64,000 nucleotides of DNA from an uncultured Lachnospiraceae bacterium (GCA_910585635.1 CAJUFE010000001.1:201292-265291); one strand, 5' to 3'; shown: positions 15,483 to 23,686, counted from the first letter of the stretch. The notes: generated by a model from the sequence alone, not told the origin. Translations and numbers: made by a program.

Positions 15483-16016
15483 ATGGAGAGAGAAAAGAGC
15501 ATGGGGCAGGAGATGAAGGAGCATAGGATCGTGGAGCAGGTCCCCTGGAGTGAGACCTGCTTTGGCTGTAATGGCGGGCCGAATGAGGGGATCGGGATGC
15601 GGGCTTTTATCACAGAGGATGGCTATGTGGTGGGGAGATGCCGGGTGAAGGCGGGGCATCAGGGGTTCCCGGATACGGTCCACGGCGGGATCATCGCCAC
15701 GTATTTTGACGAGGTCTTGTGGCATGCCACCAGGGTGGATGACCCGGATCTGCTGGCTATGACGGTAGAGATGACCACCCGGTATCAGAAGCGGATCCCG
15801 GTAGGGGAGGAGCTGCGGGTGGTGGCCAGACCGGCTGTTTTTGATGGGCGGCATGTCCGGGTGGAGGGCTATATCCTGCTCTCCGATGATACGGTGGCGG
15901 CCACGGCATCGGTCCATTATATCACGGTACGCCAGGAGCATGTGTTCAATAAGACCGAGAACGCGCGGGTCAAGTATCAGGGTGATGCGAGAGAGCTGGG
16001 GAGCATCCGGTTTTAG
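15483..16016 (+). CDS. Hotdog-fold acyl-CoA thioesterase (PaaI-like)
   Basis: 177 residues. After a polar N-terminus, CFGCNGGPNEGIGMRA and later VHGGIIATYFDEVLWHA form the hotdog helix with the HGG motif of PaaI-type thioesterases, followed by the strands of the fold. These enzymes cleave CoA thioesters of phenylacetate-like or hydroxybenzoyl-like acids. Beside a CoA-transferase and a 4-hydroxybenzoyl-CoA reductase-like enzyme it could release the product acid or drain dead-end CoA esters. The start ATG 15483 lies behind GAGGAGG. Confidence 0.8.
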   Translation: MEREKSMGQEMKEHRIVEQVPWSETCFGCNGGPNEGIGMRAFITEDGYVVGRCRVKAGHQGFPDTVHGGIIATYFDEVLWHATRVDDPDLLAMTVEMTTRYQKRIPVGEELRVVARPAVFDGRHVRVEGYILLSDDTVAATASVHYITVRQEHVFNKTENARVKYQGDARELGSIRF

Positions 16017-16132
16017 AAGAGAGGCGGATCTGAGCGGGAAAGATGAGTGGATCTGGACAGAAAAGATAGGCGGGGAAGACCGGCAGAGATGGGCCAGGAT
16101 GACGGCGGATGGGGCCGGGATAGGAGGGACAG

Positions 16133-16579
16133 ATGGCAGAGGGAGAAAAGACTGCCTGGGAGGATGGGGCAGTGGAGAGGACAGAGACCGTAGAGAGGAA
16201 CGGTGCAGAGGGACAGGGGGCAAAGGGACAGATGGAAGATGTAGCGGAGAGAAAGGAAGGGGCGGCGGATCCCGGCCTGGAAGAGCGGGTGGAGGCGGAG
16301 AGGATCACCTTGGTGGATGACAAGGAGGAGGAGTATGACTTCCTGATCCTGGACCGGTTCCAGCTGAGCGGAAAGTGTTACCTGGCACTGGTCTCCTGTG
16401 ATGAAAAGACCGATATGGGCCATGGGAATGACCCGGGAGAGGCCAACGATATCACCGTCGTCCGAGAGGAGGAGGCGGGCGGTGAGCGCTCGTTCTTCGC
16501 GGTCACGGATGCCGATGAGCTGCTGGCGGTGGCGAAGATGGTGGATGAGCGGTTTGGGCATCTGGGTGGATCCGTATAG
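16133..16579 (+). CDS. DUF1292 family protein with acidic N-terminal extension
   Basis: 148 residues. The C-terminal 90 (ERITLVDDKEEEYDFLILDRFQLSGKCYLAL to FFAVTDADELLAVAKMVDERF) match the small Firmicutes DUF1292 (YrzB-like) pattern of a hydrophobic-strand core with a final D-x-D-E-L helix. The first 50 residues are low-complexity Glu/Gly/Lys and are not part of the usual family. The start ATG 16133 follows GGAGGGACAG. Family function is unknown. Confidence 0.7.
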   Translation: MAEGEKTAWEDGAVERTETVERNGAEGQGAKGQMEDVAERKEGAADPGLEERVEAERITLVDDKEEEYDFLILDRFQLSGKCYLALVSCDEKTDMGHGNDPGEANDITVVREEEAGGERSFFAVTDADELLAVAKMVDERFGHLGGSV

Positions 16580-16591
16580 GGCCGGCCCTGA

Positions 16592-16693
16592 AAGGCTGTC
16601 TTATGTCTGTATAGCGGACGGGGGATCAGTAGGGACCCGGAAGTAAAAGGATATACCGATATTGATGAACTTTTTGAGGAGTTAGGCTCATGA
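16592..16693 (+). pseudogene. RelB/DinJ antitoxin C-terminal remnant
   Basis: The frame is open from 16592 to a stop at 16691-16693. Its end (GISRDPEVKGYTDIDELFEELGS) looks like the toxin-binding tail of a DinJ/RelB antitoxin. It has no start codon or DNA-binding half. The stop overlaps the ATG of the toxin remnant (ATGA), the usual coupling in such operons. Confidence 0.45.
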
Positions 16694-16803
16694 AGGAGTG
16701 CCATATCCAACCAGACTGGTTACTGATATATCTTATAGAAGATGATATATTGACATTAACATCGATCGATATGGGAACGCATGCAGATCTGTTCAAAATG
16801 TGA
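16690..16803 (+). pseudogene. YafQ-family toxin C-terminal remnant
   Basis: 37 residues beginning MKECHIQPDWLLIY and ending GTHADLFKM. This matches the last 40 residues of YafQ/RelE-type mRNA endonucleases (pattern H-x-E/Q-PDWLLIY ... R-x-GTH-x-x-LF). The N-terminal half is missing and the catalytic arginine before GTH is replaced (IDMGTH). It is too short to work. With the antitoxin tail just before it, this is a decayed type II toxin-antitoxin operon. Confidence 0.7.
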
Positions 16804-16860
16804 TCAAAATGATCAAAAATGCGGCATTAAAATATACCCGACAATGTAGGGGAAAAACGA

Positions 16861-16904
16861 AAAGGGTTGCCCTTCGTCCGTAACATGGACGGAGGGCAGC
16901 CTTT
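16861..16904. terminator. Strong hairpin, probably bidirectional terminator
   Basis: AAGGGTTGCCCTTCGTCC pairs with GGACGGAGGGCAGCCTTT around a 7-base loop, with only G-U type mismatches, and is followed by TTTTCC. On the other strand it is followed by A/T-rich sequence, so it can serve the decayed toxin operon and the small reverse gene at 16926. Confidence 0.7.
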
Positions 16905-16925
16905 TCCTTGTCTGCTATGTCCGGA

Positions 16926-17056
16926 TCACTTTTTGAGCCGCAGCCCGTCCTTGAAGGCCTCGCCCACCCGTTCACCTACCCGATAGTAGCCATGGGTATA
17001 GGGATCAAAGGCGATCGCGAGATCCCTTCGGTTATGTTGATCTTTTTTCGCATCAT
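16926..17056 (-). pseudogene. Small reverse-strand gene with one-base frameshift
   Basis: On the reverse strand GGAACGGAG precedes ATG-ATG at 17056. The frame reads MMRKKINITE and then hits a stop early. Adding one G within GGGATC (plus strand 17015-17025) would continue as DLAIAFDPYTHGYYRVGERV then GEAFKDGLRLKK to a TGA at 16926, giving about 43 residues with no further break. The length of 131 bases is one short of a codon multiple. I do not recognise the family. It is either a decayed gene or an indel error. Confidence 0.4.
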
Positions 17057-17111
17057 CACCACTCCGTTCCTTAAGATTTTTGGATCTTTTTGTGATCATA
17101 GGCTATAGGGG

Positions 17112-17140
17112 TTGACAGGACCCTTGCCTTTCTCTATGAT
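17112..17140 (+). promoter_or_regulatory. Promoter of the HxlR gene
   Basis: TTGACA at 17112-17117, a 17-base spacer and TATGAT at 17135-17140, a near-consensus promoter about 50 bases before the gene. Confidence 0.75.
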
Positions 17141-17148
17141 CATAACAG

Positions 17149-17164
17149 GTATTTCAAAAAATAC
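17149..17164. promoter_or_regulatory. Inverted repeat at the HxlR start site
   Basis: GTATTT-CAAA-AAATAC is a perfect 16-bp inverted repeat placed over the predicted transcription start. HxlR proteins bind such AT-rich palindromes, often in their own promoters, so autoregulation is likely (inference). Confidence 0.5.
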
Positions 17165-17191
17165 AAGTACTATCTTAAAGGAAAGTGTAAA

Positions 17192-17527
17192 ATGATACGA
17201 GACTATATCGAAGAGGCCAATTTTGAAGATACGGGGTTCAGCTATACGCTGTCGCTCATATCCGGCAAGCATAAGATGGTCATCCTTTACTGCCTGATGG
17301 AGTTTGGTACCGTGCGGTTCAACGCATTAAAAAGGTATCTGAAAAAGGTATCGGACAAAACCCTCAGCAATAACTTAAAGGAGCTGGAGGCCGACCGGCT
17401 GATCCTCCGAAAAGAATATCCCCAGATACCGCCAAAGGTGGAATACAGCCTGAGCGACAGAGGGAGGTCGCTGATGGCGGTCTTGGACCAGCTGTGCGTC
17501 TGGGGGGAGGAGAACAGGGAGCTTTGA
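17192..17527 (+). CDS. HxlR family transcriptional regulator
   Basis: A 111-residue winged-helix protein. LISGKHKMVILYCLMEFGTV, RFNALKRYLKKVSDKTLSNNLKELEADRLI and the wing RKEYPQIPPKVEYSLSDRGRSL match the HxlR signature. The cysteine usually found near the N-terminus of redox-sensing members is absent, so a ligand or another cue is more likely. It has its own strong promoter and an inverted repeat at the start site. The next gene on the strand is the AAA/PD-(D/E)XK protein. Confidence 0.9.
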   Translation: MIRDYIEEANFEDTGFSYTLSLISGKHKMVILYCLMEFGTVRFNALKRYLKKVSDKTLSNNLKELEADRLILRKEYPQIPPKVEYSLSDRGRSLMAVLDQLCVWGEENREL

Positions 17528-17621
17528 AACAAAGGGTGACCTCCGGACCTGTTTGTGCTATACTGATACAAAGGCATGAAGGACGTTTGGACACAGCATT
17601 TTTTAAGAAAAGAGGTGTGGT

Positions 17622-19319
17622 ATGCCGCAAAAAGCAGGGCTCCCTATAGGTATCGAGGATTTTGATCGGATACGGAAAGATGGATCCTACTACGTGGATA
17701 AAACAGGACTGATCAGGGACATCCTAGATAACATGGCTTATGTGGATCTGTTCACGCGCCCGAGGCGTTTCGGAAAGACCCTGAACATGAGCATGATCAA
17801 ACATTTCTTTGAGATCGGCAGCGATTCTGGCCTTTTTGACGGCCTGGAGATCTCCAAGGAAACAGGACTCTGCCACCGATACCAGGGAAGGTTCCCGGTC
17901 ATCTCGATCAGCCTAAAAAATGTGGAGAGCGATACGTTTGACCGGGCAAAGAAAAAGATCCGATCGGTCATAGGGGATGAGGCAGTCCGATACCCATTCC
18001 TTTCAGACAGTGACCGATTGAACCAAACAGAACGCCGGCAATATGCAAAGCTGATCGAGCTGGATGACGAGGGTGGTTTTGCGATGTCGGATGAGCTGCT
18101 GGAAAACAGCCTGCTGATGCTGTCGCGTTTTCTCACAAAACACTATGGGCAAAAAACGATCGTCCTGATCGACGAATATGATGTCCCTCTGGATAAGGCC
18201 TACCAGGCAGGCTACTATGACCGGATGGTGGATCTGATCCGGAACCTGTTCGGTCAGGTGCTCAAAACGAACAGCAGCTTGTATTTCGCGGTCCTTACCG
18301 GATGCCTCAGACTTTCAAAAGAAAGCATCTTTACCGGACTCAATAATTTTAAGGTATATACCGTGGAAGATGTGCGCTTTGGGAGATATTTTGGCTTTAC
18401 CGATGGAGAAGTCCGGCAGATGTTAGCGTATTATGGTCTTGCAGGTCAGTACGATGCCGTAAGGGAATGGTATGATGGCTATCGGTTCGGGGGGACAGGT
18501 ATATATTGTCCGTGGGATGTGATCAATTATTGCGGTGACCTGCGGGATGGAAGTGTGGCGAGACCACAAAATTATTGGGTCAATACCAGCAGCAATAGCA
18601 TCATCCGAAAATTTATCGACAAGGCAGACGGGAAGACCAGGGACGAGATCGAGTCGTTGATCAACGGTGCGAGCATCCGAAAGAAGATCCGGCAGGAGCT
18701 GACTTACAGGGATCTGGACAGTACGATCGATAACCTGTGGAGCATCCTTTTTACAACAGGCTATCTGACGAAGTGTGGGGAGGATGAGGGCGGTATGGCA
18801 GATCTGGTCATCCCCAATAAAGAGATCCGATGGATATTTGAGGAACAGATCCGGGAGCAGTTCGAGGCAGAGACAAGGAAGGATACGGGGATGATCAAAA
18901 GCTTCTGCAGGGCATTTGAGGAAAATGATGCAGCGGCTATCGAGAAAGGCTTTGCTGCCTACCTGCGAAAGACCATCAGTATCCGGGATACCCATGTCAA
19001 AAAAGAAATGAAAGAGAATTTCTATCATGGGATCTTGCTGGGGCTTTTTGCTAGTATGGATGGATGGAAGGTCAAGTCTAATGCCGAGTCCAGAGAGGGG
19101 TACAGCGATATCCATGTGGAGGTCGAGGATAAGGAGCTCGGGATCATCATTGAGTTGAAATATGCAGAAAAAGCGGCTTTTGATGAAGGCTGCCGTGAAG
19201 CGTTAAAGCAGATCGAGGACCGGGGTTACGAGGAGGCATTGATCGATGACGGCATGAAGGTCATCCGCAGATATGGGATCGCATGCTACAAAAAACGGTG
19301 CAAGGTGGTCTCTGGCTGA
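17622..19319 (+). CDS. AAA-ATPase-like protein with C-terminal PD-(D/E)XK nuclease domain
   Basis: 565 residues. The N-terminal AAA-ATPase-like region begins LPIGIEDFDRIRKDGSYYVDKTGLI and has a nucleotide-binding loop TRPRRFGKT plus a Walker B-like IVLIDEYD. The C-terminal part has the PD-(D/E)XK layout SREGYSDIHVE ... LGIIIELKYA, in which SD and E-L-K provide the metal site. Such proteins are abundant and multicopy in gut Clostridia and Bacteroides. Their role is unsettled; defence, regulation and mobile-element links have all been proposed. The start ATG 17622 follows AGAGGTG. An extended -10 TGCTATACT at 17556-17564 may drive it. Confidence 0.88.
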   Translation: MPQKAGLPIGIEDFDRIRKDGSYYVDKTGLIRDILDNMAYVDLFTRPRRFGKTLNMSMIKHFFEIGSDSGLFDGLEISKETGLCHRYQGRFPVISISLKNVESDTFDRAKKKIRSVIGDEAVRYPFLSDSDRLNQTERRQYAKLIELDDEGGFAMSDELLENSLLMLSRFLTKHYGQKTIVLIDEYDVPLDKAYQAGYYDRMVDLIRNLFGQVLKTNSSLYFAVLTGCLRLSKESIFTGLNNFKVYTVEDVRFGRYFGFTDGEVRQMLAYYGLAGQYDAVREWYDGYRFGGTGIYCPWDVINYCGDLRDGSVARPQNYWVNTSSNSIIRKFIDKADGKTRDEIESLINGASIRKKIRQELTYRDLDSTIDNLWSILFTTGYLTKCGEDEGGMADLVIPNKEIRWIFEEQIREQFEAETRKDTGMIKSFCRAFEENDAAAIEKGFAAYLRKTISIRDTHVKKEMKENFYHGILLGLFASMDGWKVKSNAESREGYSDIHVEVEDKELGIIIELKYAEKAAFDEGCREALKQIEDRGYEEALIDDGMKVIRRYGIACYKKRCKVVSG

Positions 19320-19460
19320 GTTTTGCATCATCGGAGCATTGCCGATCGGTCCTGTTTTAAGCCATATTTGATCAAAGATCAAGCCCACCTTTGAACCGCC
19401 AGTTCATTGACAGCCCCTGCCAGATCCCTTTAAAATGGCTATGAGGGAGGTGGTCTTGGG

Positions 19461-20108
19461 ATGATCTTTTTGGTGGATCTGGAGAATGTGGGCAGTGAGG
19501 GCTTAAGGGGCGCGCGGTATCTATCCTGGGAGGATGAGGTGATCATCTTCTATAGCCAGGTCTGCGAGAAGGTCCAGCAGGGGTATCTCCATCAGCTCAT
19601 GGAGGCCTGCTGCCGCTGGGAGATCTGTAAGCTGAAAAAGACCGGGAAGAACGCTCTGGACTTTTATATCGCGACGAAGCTGGGGGAGATCTTTGGGAGG
19701 GGATACCCGGGGAAGATCGGGATCGTCAGCAGAGACCAGGGATATAAGTCGGTGCGGGACTATTGGAAGAGCCGGGCAAAGCCTTCCAGAGAGGTGATCC
19801 TGGGGGTGACCCTGGAGCAATGTATCCTGTCGGCACAGGAGGGCCGGGCCAGGACGGCGCAGGTCAGGGAGTGGCTGCGGCCCGTCCGGCTGGAGACGGA
19901 GTTTGTCCGCTATCAGGAACGGCTGCGGATCCGGGAGAGCCTGGAGATGGCTTTTGCCGATACGGGCTATCAGGAGCAGCTGGGGAGGATCGTTGGGCTC
20001 TTTGAGAAGCAGTCGGGCAAGAAGATCCTTTATCTGGATACGGTGAAAAATTTCGGCAAGAAGGATGGGCTGGAGATCTATCGGAAGATGAGGACGTTGA
20101 TCGGGTGA
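19461..20108 (+). CDS. PIN/NYN-like domain protein
   Basis: 215 residues. MIFLVDLENVGSEGL carries the first acidic residue of a PIN/NYN RNase fold, NALDFYIATKLGEIF the second, and IGIVSRDQGYKSVRDYW the third cluster. The C-terminal half is helical and basic. A role in RNA cleavage is inferred from the fold only. The gene is isolated: it has its own GAGGGAGG site and 140 bases separate it from the AAA-type gene upstream. Confidence 0.65.
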   Translation: MIFLVDLENVGSEGLRGARYLSWEDEVIIFYSQVCEKVQQGYLHQLMEACCRWEICKLKKTGKNALDFYIATKLGEIFGRGYPGKIGIVSRDQGYKSVRDYWKSRAKPSREVILGVTLEQCILSAQEGRARTAQVREWLRPVRLETEFVRYQERLRIRESLEMAFADTGYQEQLGRIVGLFEKQSGKKILYLDTVKNFGKKDGLEIYRKMRTLIG

Positions 20109-20133
20109 AAGAGGGATAAGACGATATTGGAGA

Positions 20134-20213
20134 GCAAGATACTGCTTATACGCGATATACGGGCGTCCCCATGTGGTTTGAACGCCATATCGTGTATATA
20201 GCAGTGATCTTGC
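20134..20213. repeat. Imperfect long inverted repeat
   Basis: Left arm 20134-20166 (GCAAGATACTGCTTATAC and following) pairs with right arm 20182-20213 with few gaps around a 15-base loop. It lies between the PIN-like gene and the EIIA remnant. It could be a terminator without a T-run, or the trace of a small inverted-repeat element. Confidence 0.6.
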
Positions 20214-20261
20214 GACAGCCCCTGATCTTATAGAAAAAGATGATCAGTCCAGAAGTTCGGT

Positions 20262-20525
20262 CTATCGGCTGATCCTGAGGAACCATTCCCCAGCCTCTAT
20301 GGCGCCGTCAGCGATCGGCTCGATCGAGGTATCCCCATCCCCATTGGTCAGGACCGTGATGATCGTCGCCGGGTGGCCTGCCGCGGCGATCTTCTTTCGA
20401 TCCATAGAGAGGAGCAGATCTCCCTTTTTCACCAGCTGTCCTTCTTTTACCTTGCAGGAGAACCCTTCTCCGGCCATGGCTACCGTGTCGATGCCTACAT
20501 GGAGCAGGATCTCCAGGGCGGCGGC
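20262..20525 (-). pseudogene. Truncated PTS EIIA (glucose type) C-terminus
   Basis: On the reverse strand ALEILLHVGIDTVAMAGEGF, then KVKEGQLVKKGDLLLSMDRK and AAGHPATIITVLTN, match the last 80 residues of the EIIA-Glc domain, with the conserved HVGIDTV block after the lost active-site histidine. The frame runs on upstream past 20525, but only as antisense of the GntR remnant. The N-terminal half of EIIA and any EIIBC part are gone, so it cannot function. Confidence 0.8.
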
Positions 20526-21050
20526 GTCTTTGTGGACGAAAAGATGCGCGGGAACCCTTTGGTGTATAATTCCGCCACATTGGTCCCCTATAAGGATCTC
20601 CGCTCCCAGATGATCCATCTCAAAAAGACGCCGGCGGCGCCGAAGCTGCAAAAGATCTTTGATCTGAAGGAAAAGGATATGGTGTGGGCGTTCAAGCGCA
20701 TCCGGATCATGGACCATCAAAAGACCCAGATCGAGACCGGCTATATGCCCTGTACGCTCTTCCCGGTGATGGACAGGGGAGTGGTGGAGGACTCCATCCA
20801 GGAATTTGCGATCGAAGAGGGCTATAGGATCTCCCATTTTATGACCAACTATCGGGCGGCACAGCTTACCAGGGAGGAGGCAGAGCTATTGAACTGTAAA
20901 AAGAGCACGCCGGCGCTCCTGATCAAGTCCAGAGGATTTTTGCGGGACGGCGCTGTCTTTGTTTCCAGTGAGATCGTCGCGGTGGACTATGAGTGTACCT
21001 ATGTTGTGCCGTTCAATAAAGAGGTCTTTCGCAAAAGACGGAAGCAGTAG
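20517..21050 (+). pseudogene. Truncated GntR-family regulator (UTRA domain only)
   Basis: From GGGVFVDEK onward, 177 residues match the end of a GntR/HutC winged helix followed by the UTRA ligand-binding domain (LQKIFDLKEKDMVWAFKRIR, GYMPCTLFPVMDR, KSTPALLIKSRGF). The DNA-binding helix-turn-helix is missing. The frame can start at ATG 20373, but residues 1-48 are then antisense of the EIIA remnant. TreR-like regulators of this type often sit next to PTS genes, so both fragments probably come from one sugar-PTS locus that lost its middle. Confidence 0.8.
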
Positions 21051-21084
21051 CGGCGGCCATCTCGCTATCTTTGGTCAGCGCTGC

Positions 21085-22926
21085 TCATACCGGCAAACTG
21101 TCCCCGCCGCAGAGCGCCCCATATCCCAGCTCCCTGTTGGGCCACTCCGTAAACCCTGGCAGCTGTCTGGCTCCACGGATCAGATAGGCTTTTACTTTTT
21201 CCCCGAACAGATAGGGGTCCTCCCCCTGGACCACCCCCCACTCCATCATCAGCGCCGCCGTCCCTGTCACAAAGGGGGCCGCAAAGGAGGTCCCGGTGAC
21301 GCTGGCATATCCGCCTCCTGCGGACACGGTCACGATGTCGGTCCCGGGGGCCGCCAGCTCCGGCTTGATCTGGTCGGTGAGCCGGGTATAGCCCCGTCCG
21401 GAGAAATCCGCATAGGCTTGGTAGGCGGGATCGTAGGCCCCCACGGAGATCGCCTTCGCGGCAGTGGAGGGGATGGTCAGGGTGGTCTCCGGGGAAGGGG
21501 AGAGGAAACGGGTGGAGGGGTTCAAGATCCCATGAGAAGGGAGCCAGAGATCGTACTGCCCTGTGACCAGCCGTACCGGCTCTAAGAGGATCCGCCAGAT
21601 CCCACTGTCGATATAGTCCTTCTCGGGGATAAAGTCCATGTAGATCTCCTGGGCCTGGCTGTAGGGGCTGGCGCTCCCGTGATAGACCAGGATCTGGGTC
21701 TTTCCATGGGCAAAGCGCTGGGTACCCAGCCGCTCGGAGAAGGGGCCCAGCCGCTCCCCGGAGGGCGTCATGAGGCTCACCCGGAACTGGTCGGCAAAGG
21801 ATTTCCACAGCTGTACGCTGAACGACGTTTCATAGGGGGCCACGGAGAGGAGGACCTCCGTGCTCTGTCCCGGGGCGAGCTGCCCGGCGGCATGTCCCCC
21901 GCTCCCCCCCTCATTCCCGGTGCCTATCACGATCACGTTCCGGCCGTAGTCCGCCGCCCCATCGATGAAGGTCTCCAAAAGGCTGGTCCCATCGTGGGAG
22001 CCGTAGGTGTTCCCAAAGCTGATATTGACCGCCACCGGCCTTGCCAGCTCCACCGCTTTCCTGAGGACAAAGTCCAGAGCCCGCATCAGCTGGGTGGTCC
22101 GGGGAAAGCCCTGGGGGTCCGCAGTCCCCAGCTTCACCACCAAAAGCTGGCTCTCATAGGCTACCCCCCGGTACCGGCCCTGGCTCTCCCTGCCGTTCCC
22201 CGCCGCGATCCCCGCCACCGCTGTCCCATGGCCGCTGGAGTCCACGGAAGGGACCAGACGGAGGGCCGCGGCCCGCCCCCCCTGGCCTCCCTGTGCGGCC
22301 CCTTCTTGGCCTCTCTGTCCGACGGTCTCCTGGCCTCCCTGTGCGGCCCCTTCTTGACCTCTCTGTCCGGCGGCCCCCTGGCCTTCCTGGCCAGCGCCTC
22401 CCTGCCGTCCCTGTCCGGCGGCCCGCAGCGCCTCATCGATCGCGTCCCGGTCGAAGACCTGGTCCAGCGTCTGGTCCCACAGGTACAAGATCCGGGTGCT
22501 GCCGTCCCTATTGCAAAAATCCTGGTGCAGGTAGTCGATCCCCGAATCCAGCACCGCCACCAGCACACCTTTTCCGCTAAGGCCCAGCCCGCCGTCCTGC
22601 ATAGGTGTGAGACAGGAGGCTGCCCTTGCCCGGTAAACGGCAAAGAACAGCCTCTTTGGTTTCTCGATATAGCTGATCTGGGGAAGTGCGCTGACCGCCC
22701 CGATCAGCTCCTGGGGTACATAGAGCACCGCATAGCCGCCTAAGAGCTCCTCCCCCCGGATCCCCATGTCGTAGACAGCCTGCAGGTCCCCGGTATACCG
22801 CACGATCAGCTCCCAGGTCCTTTCCCGGGAATCATACCCTGTCTCTAAGTCGATCGACTTCTCCCGCTCCTCCTCTGTAGCGTCCATGGCCAGGTTCAGC
22901 AGTTCATCCACTTTCTGATCTTCCAT
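21085..22926 (-). CDS. Subtilisin-like S8 protease (Csp-like)
   Basis: 613 residues. The catalytic triad is complete: D127 (VAVLDSGIDY), H233 (SSGHGTAVAG) and S547 (GTSFAAPF), with oxyanion N338 (GTGNEGG). The layout, a short N-terminal prodomain-like region, no signal peptide and a long insert between N338 and S547, resembles the Csp/BapA subtilases of Clostridia, several of which act in spore germination. Between D127 and H233 lies a Gly/Gln-rich repeat (residues 171-218) built from a 48-bp DNA repeat and foreign to the family. The start is ATG at 22926; the 190 bases upstream hold no gene. Substrate unknown. Confidence 0.88.
   Translation of the reverse strand: MEDQKVDELLNLAMDATEEEREKSIDLETGYDSRERTWELIVRYTGDLQAVYDMGIRGEELLGGYAVLYVPQELIGAVSALPQISYIEKPKRLFFAVYRARAASCLTPMQDGGLGLSGKGVLVAVLDSGIDYLHQDFCNRDGSTRILYLWDQTLDQVFDRDAIDEALRAAGQGRQGGAGQEGQGAAGQRGQEGAAQGGQETVGQRGQEGAAQGGQGGRAAALRLVPSVDSSGHGTAVAGIAAGNGRESQGRYRGVAYESQLLVVKLGTADPQGFPRTTQLMRALDFVLRKAVELARPVAVNISFGNTYGSHDGTSLLETFIDGAADYGRNVIVIGTGNEGGSGGHAAGQLAPGQSTEVLLSVAPYETSFSVQLWKSFADQFRVSLMTPSGERLGPFSERLGTQRFAHGKTQILVYHGSASPYSQAQEIYMDFIPEKDYIDSGIWRILLEPVRLVTGQYDLWLPSHGILNPSTRFLSPSPETTLTIPSTAAKAISVGAYDPAYQAYADFSGRGYTRLTDQIKPELAAPGTDIVTVSAGGGYASVTGTSFAAPFVTGTAALMMEWGVVQGEDPYLFGEKVKAYLIRGARQLPGFTEWPNRELGYGALCGGDSLPV
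22281..22390. repeat. In-frame 48-bp repeat inside the subtilase
   Basis: Copies at 22281-22328 and 22329-22376 differ at a few bases and a third partial copy follows. On the coding strand they give GQRGQEGAAQGGQE-type 16-residue units. Length is a multiple of three, so the frame is preserved. Confidence 0.85.
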
Positions 22927-23117
22927 CCAACTCCCCCTCTGTGCGCAGATCCATCCCTATATCTTATCATCTCGGCTCTCAAAAGATGCGTGGCTATTTT
23001 AAGTAGATACAATGGCATCCGGGCTTTAGGAGGGCGATGTTTCTGTGATCATATTGGAGAAAATACCCCGCCCAGATCGTTATAGAAAGCAAAATGATCA
23101 TATAAGGAGATGGATTT

Positions 23118-23477
23118 ATGGGATGTTTAGGAAATGTGATCTGGTTTATCTGCGGCGGGATGATCAGTGGTCTGAGCTGGTGTCTGGCAGGATGTCTTTG
23201 GTGCATCACGATCGTTGGGATACCGGTGGGGGTGCAGTGCTTTAAGTTCGCGACGCTGAGCTTTTTCCCCTTCGGAAAGGAAGTGGCCTACGGAGGCGGA
23301 GCCGGCTCTTTCCTGCTCAATGTGATCTGGCTCCTGGTCTCCGGGCTGCCGCTGGCATTGGAGCATCTGGCGATCGGAGCCTTGCTCTGTGTGACCATCG
23401 TGGGGATCCCCTTTGGCCTGCAGCAGTTCAAGCTGGCCAAGCTGGCGTTGATGCCCTTTGGGGCAGAGATCTGCTGA
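23118..23477 (+). CDS. yccF: YccF domain membrane protein
   Basis: A 119-residue small membrane protein with two copies of the YccF/DUF307 unit: CLWCITIVGIPVGVQCFKFATLSFFPFGKEV and LLCVTIVGIPFGLQQFKLAKLALMPFGAEI. Each unit is a helix with the TIVGIP turn followed by a FPFG motif. The start ATG 23118 lies behind ATAAGGAG. The molecular role of the family is unknown. It appears monocistronic. Confidence 0.9.
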   Translation: MGCLGNVIWFICGGMISGLSWCLAGCLWCITIVGIPVGVQCFKFATLSFFPFGKEVAYGGGAGSFLLNVIWLLVSGLPLALEHLAIGALLCVTIVGIPFGLQQFKLAKLALMPFGAEIC

Positions 23478-23686
23478 GGGGAGAGGTCTGCTGAGAGGAG
23501 AGGTCTGATAAAGCGTTCCACATGCTCCTGCTGATGGTCTTTTATGTCTCCATCGCATCATGATCTTTACGATCTTTCCGTGGACGATCCTTACGGTCTT
23601 TATGTGGATCGGATCTTAAAAAGATACCAGAAATGGATACAAAGGTGTGGAATAAAAGGATACAAAAGTGTACCAGAAAAGAATGG

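Noticed and set aside
20262..20837. 191-residue reverse-strand open frame as one gene
   Set aside because: Only the last 85 residues are EIIA; the first part is antisense of the GntR UTRA domain.
20373..21050. 225-residue forward open frame as a complete regulator
   Set aside because: The first 48 residues are antisense of EIIA and no helix-turn-helix is present.
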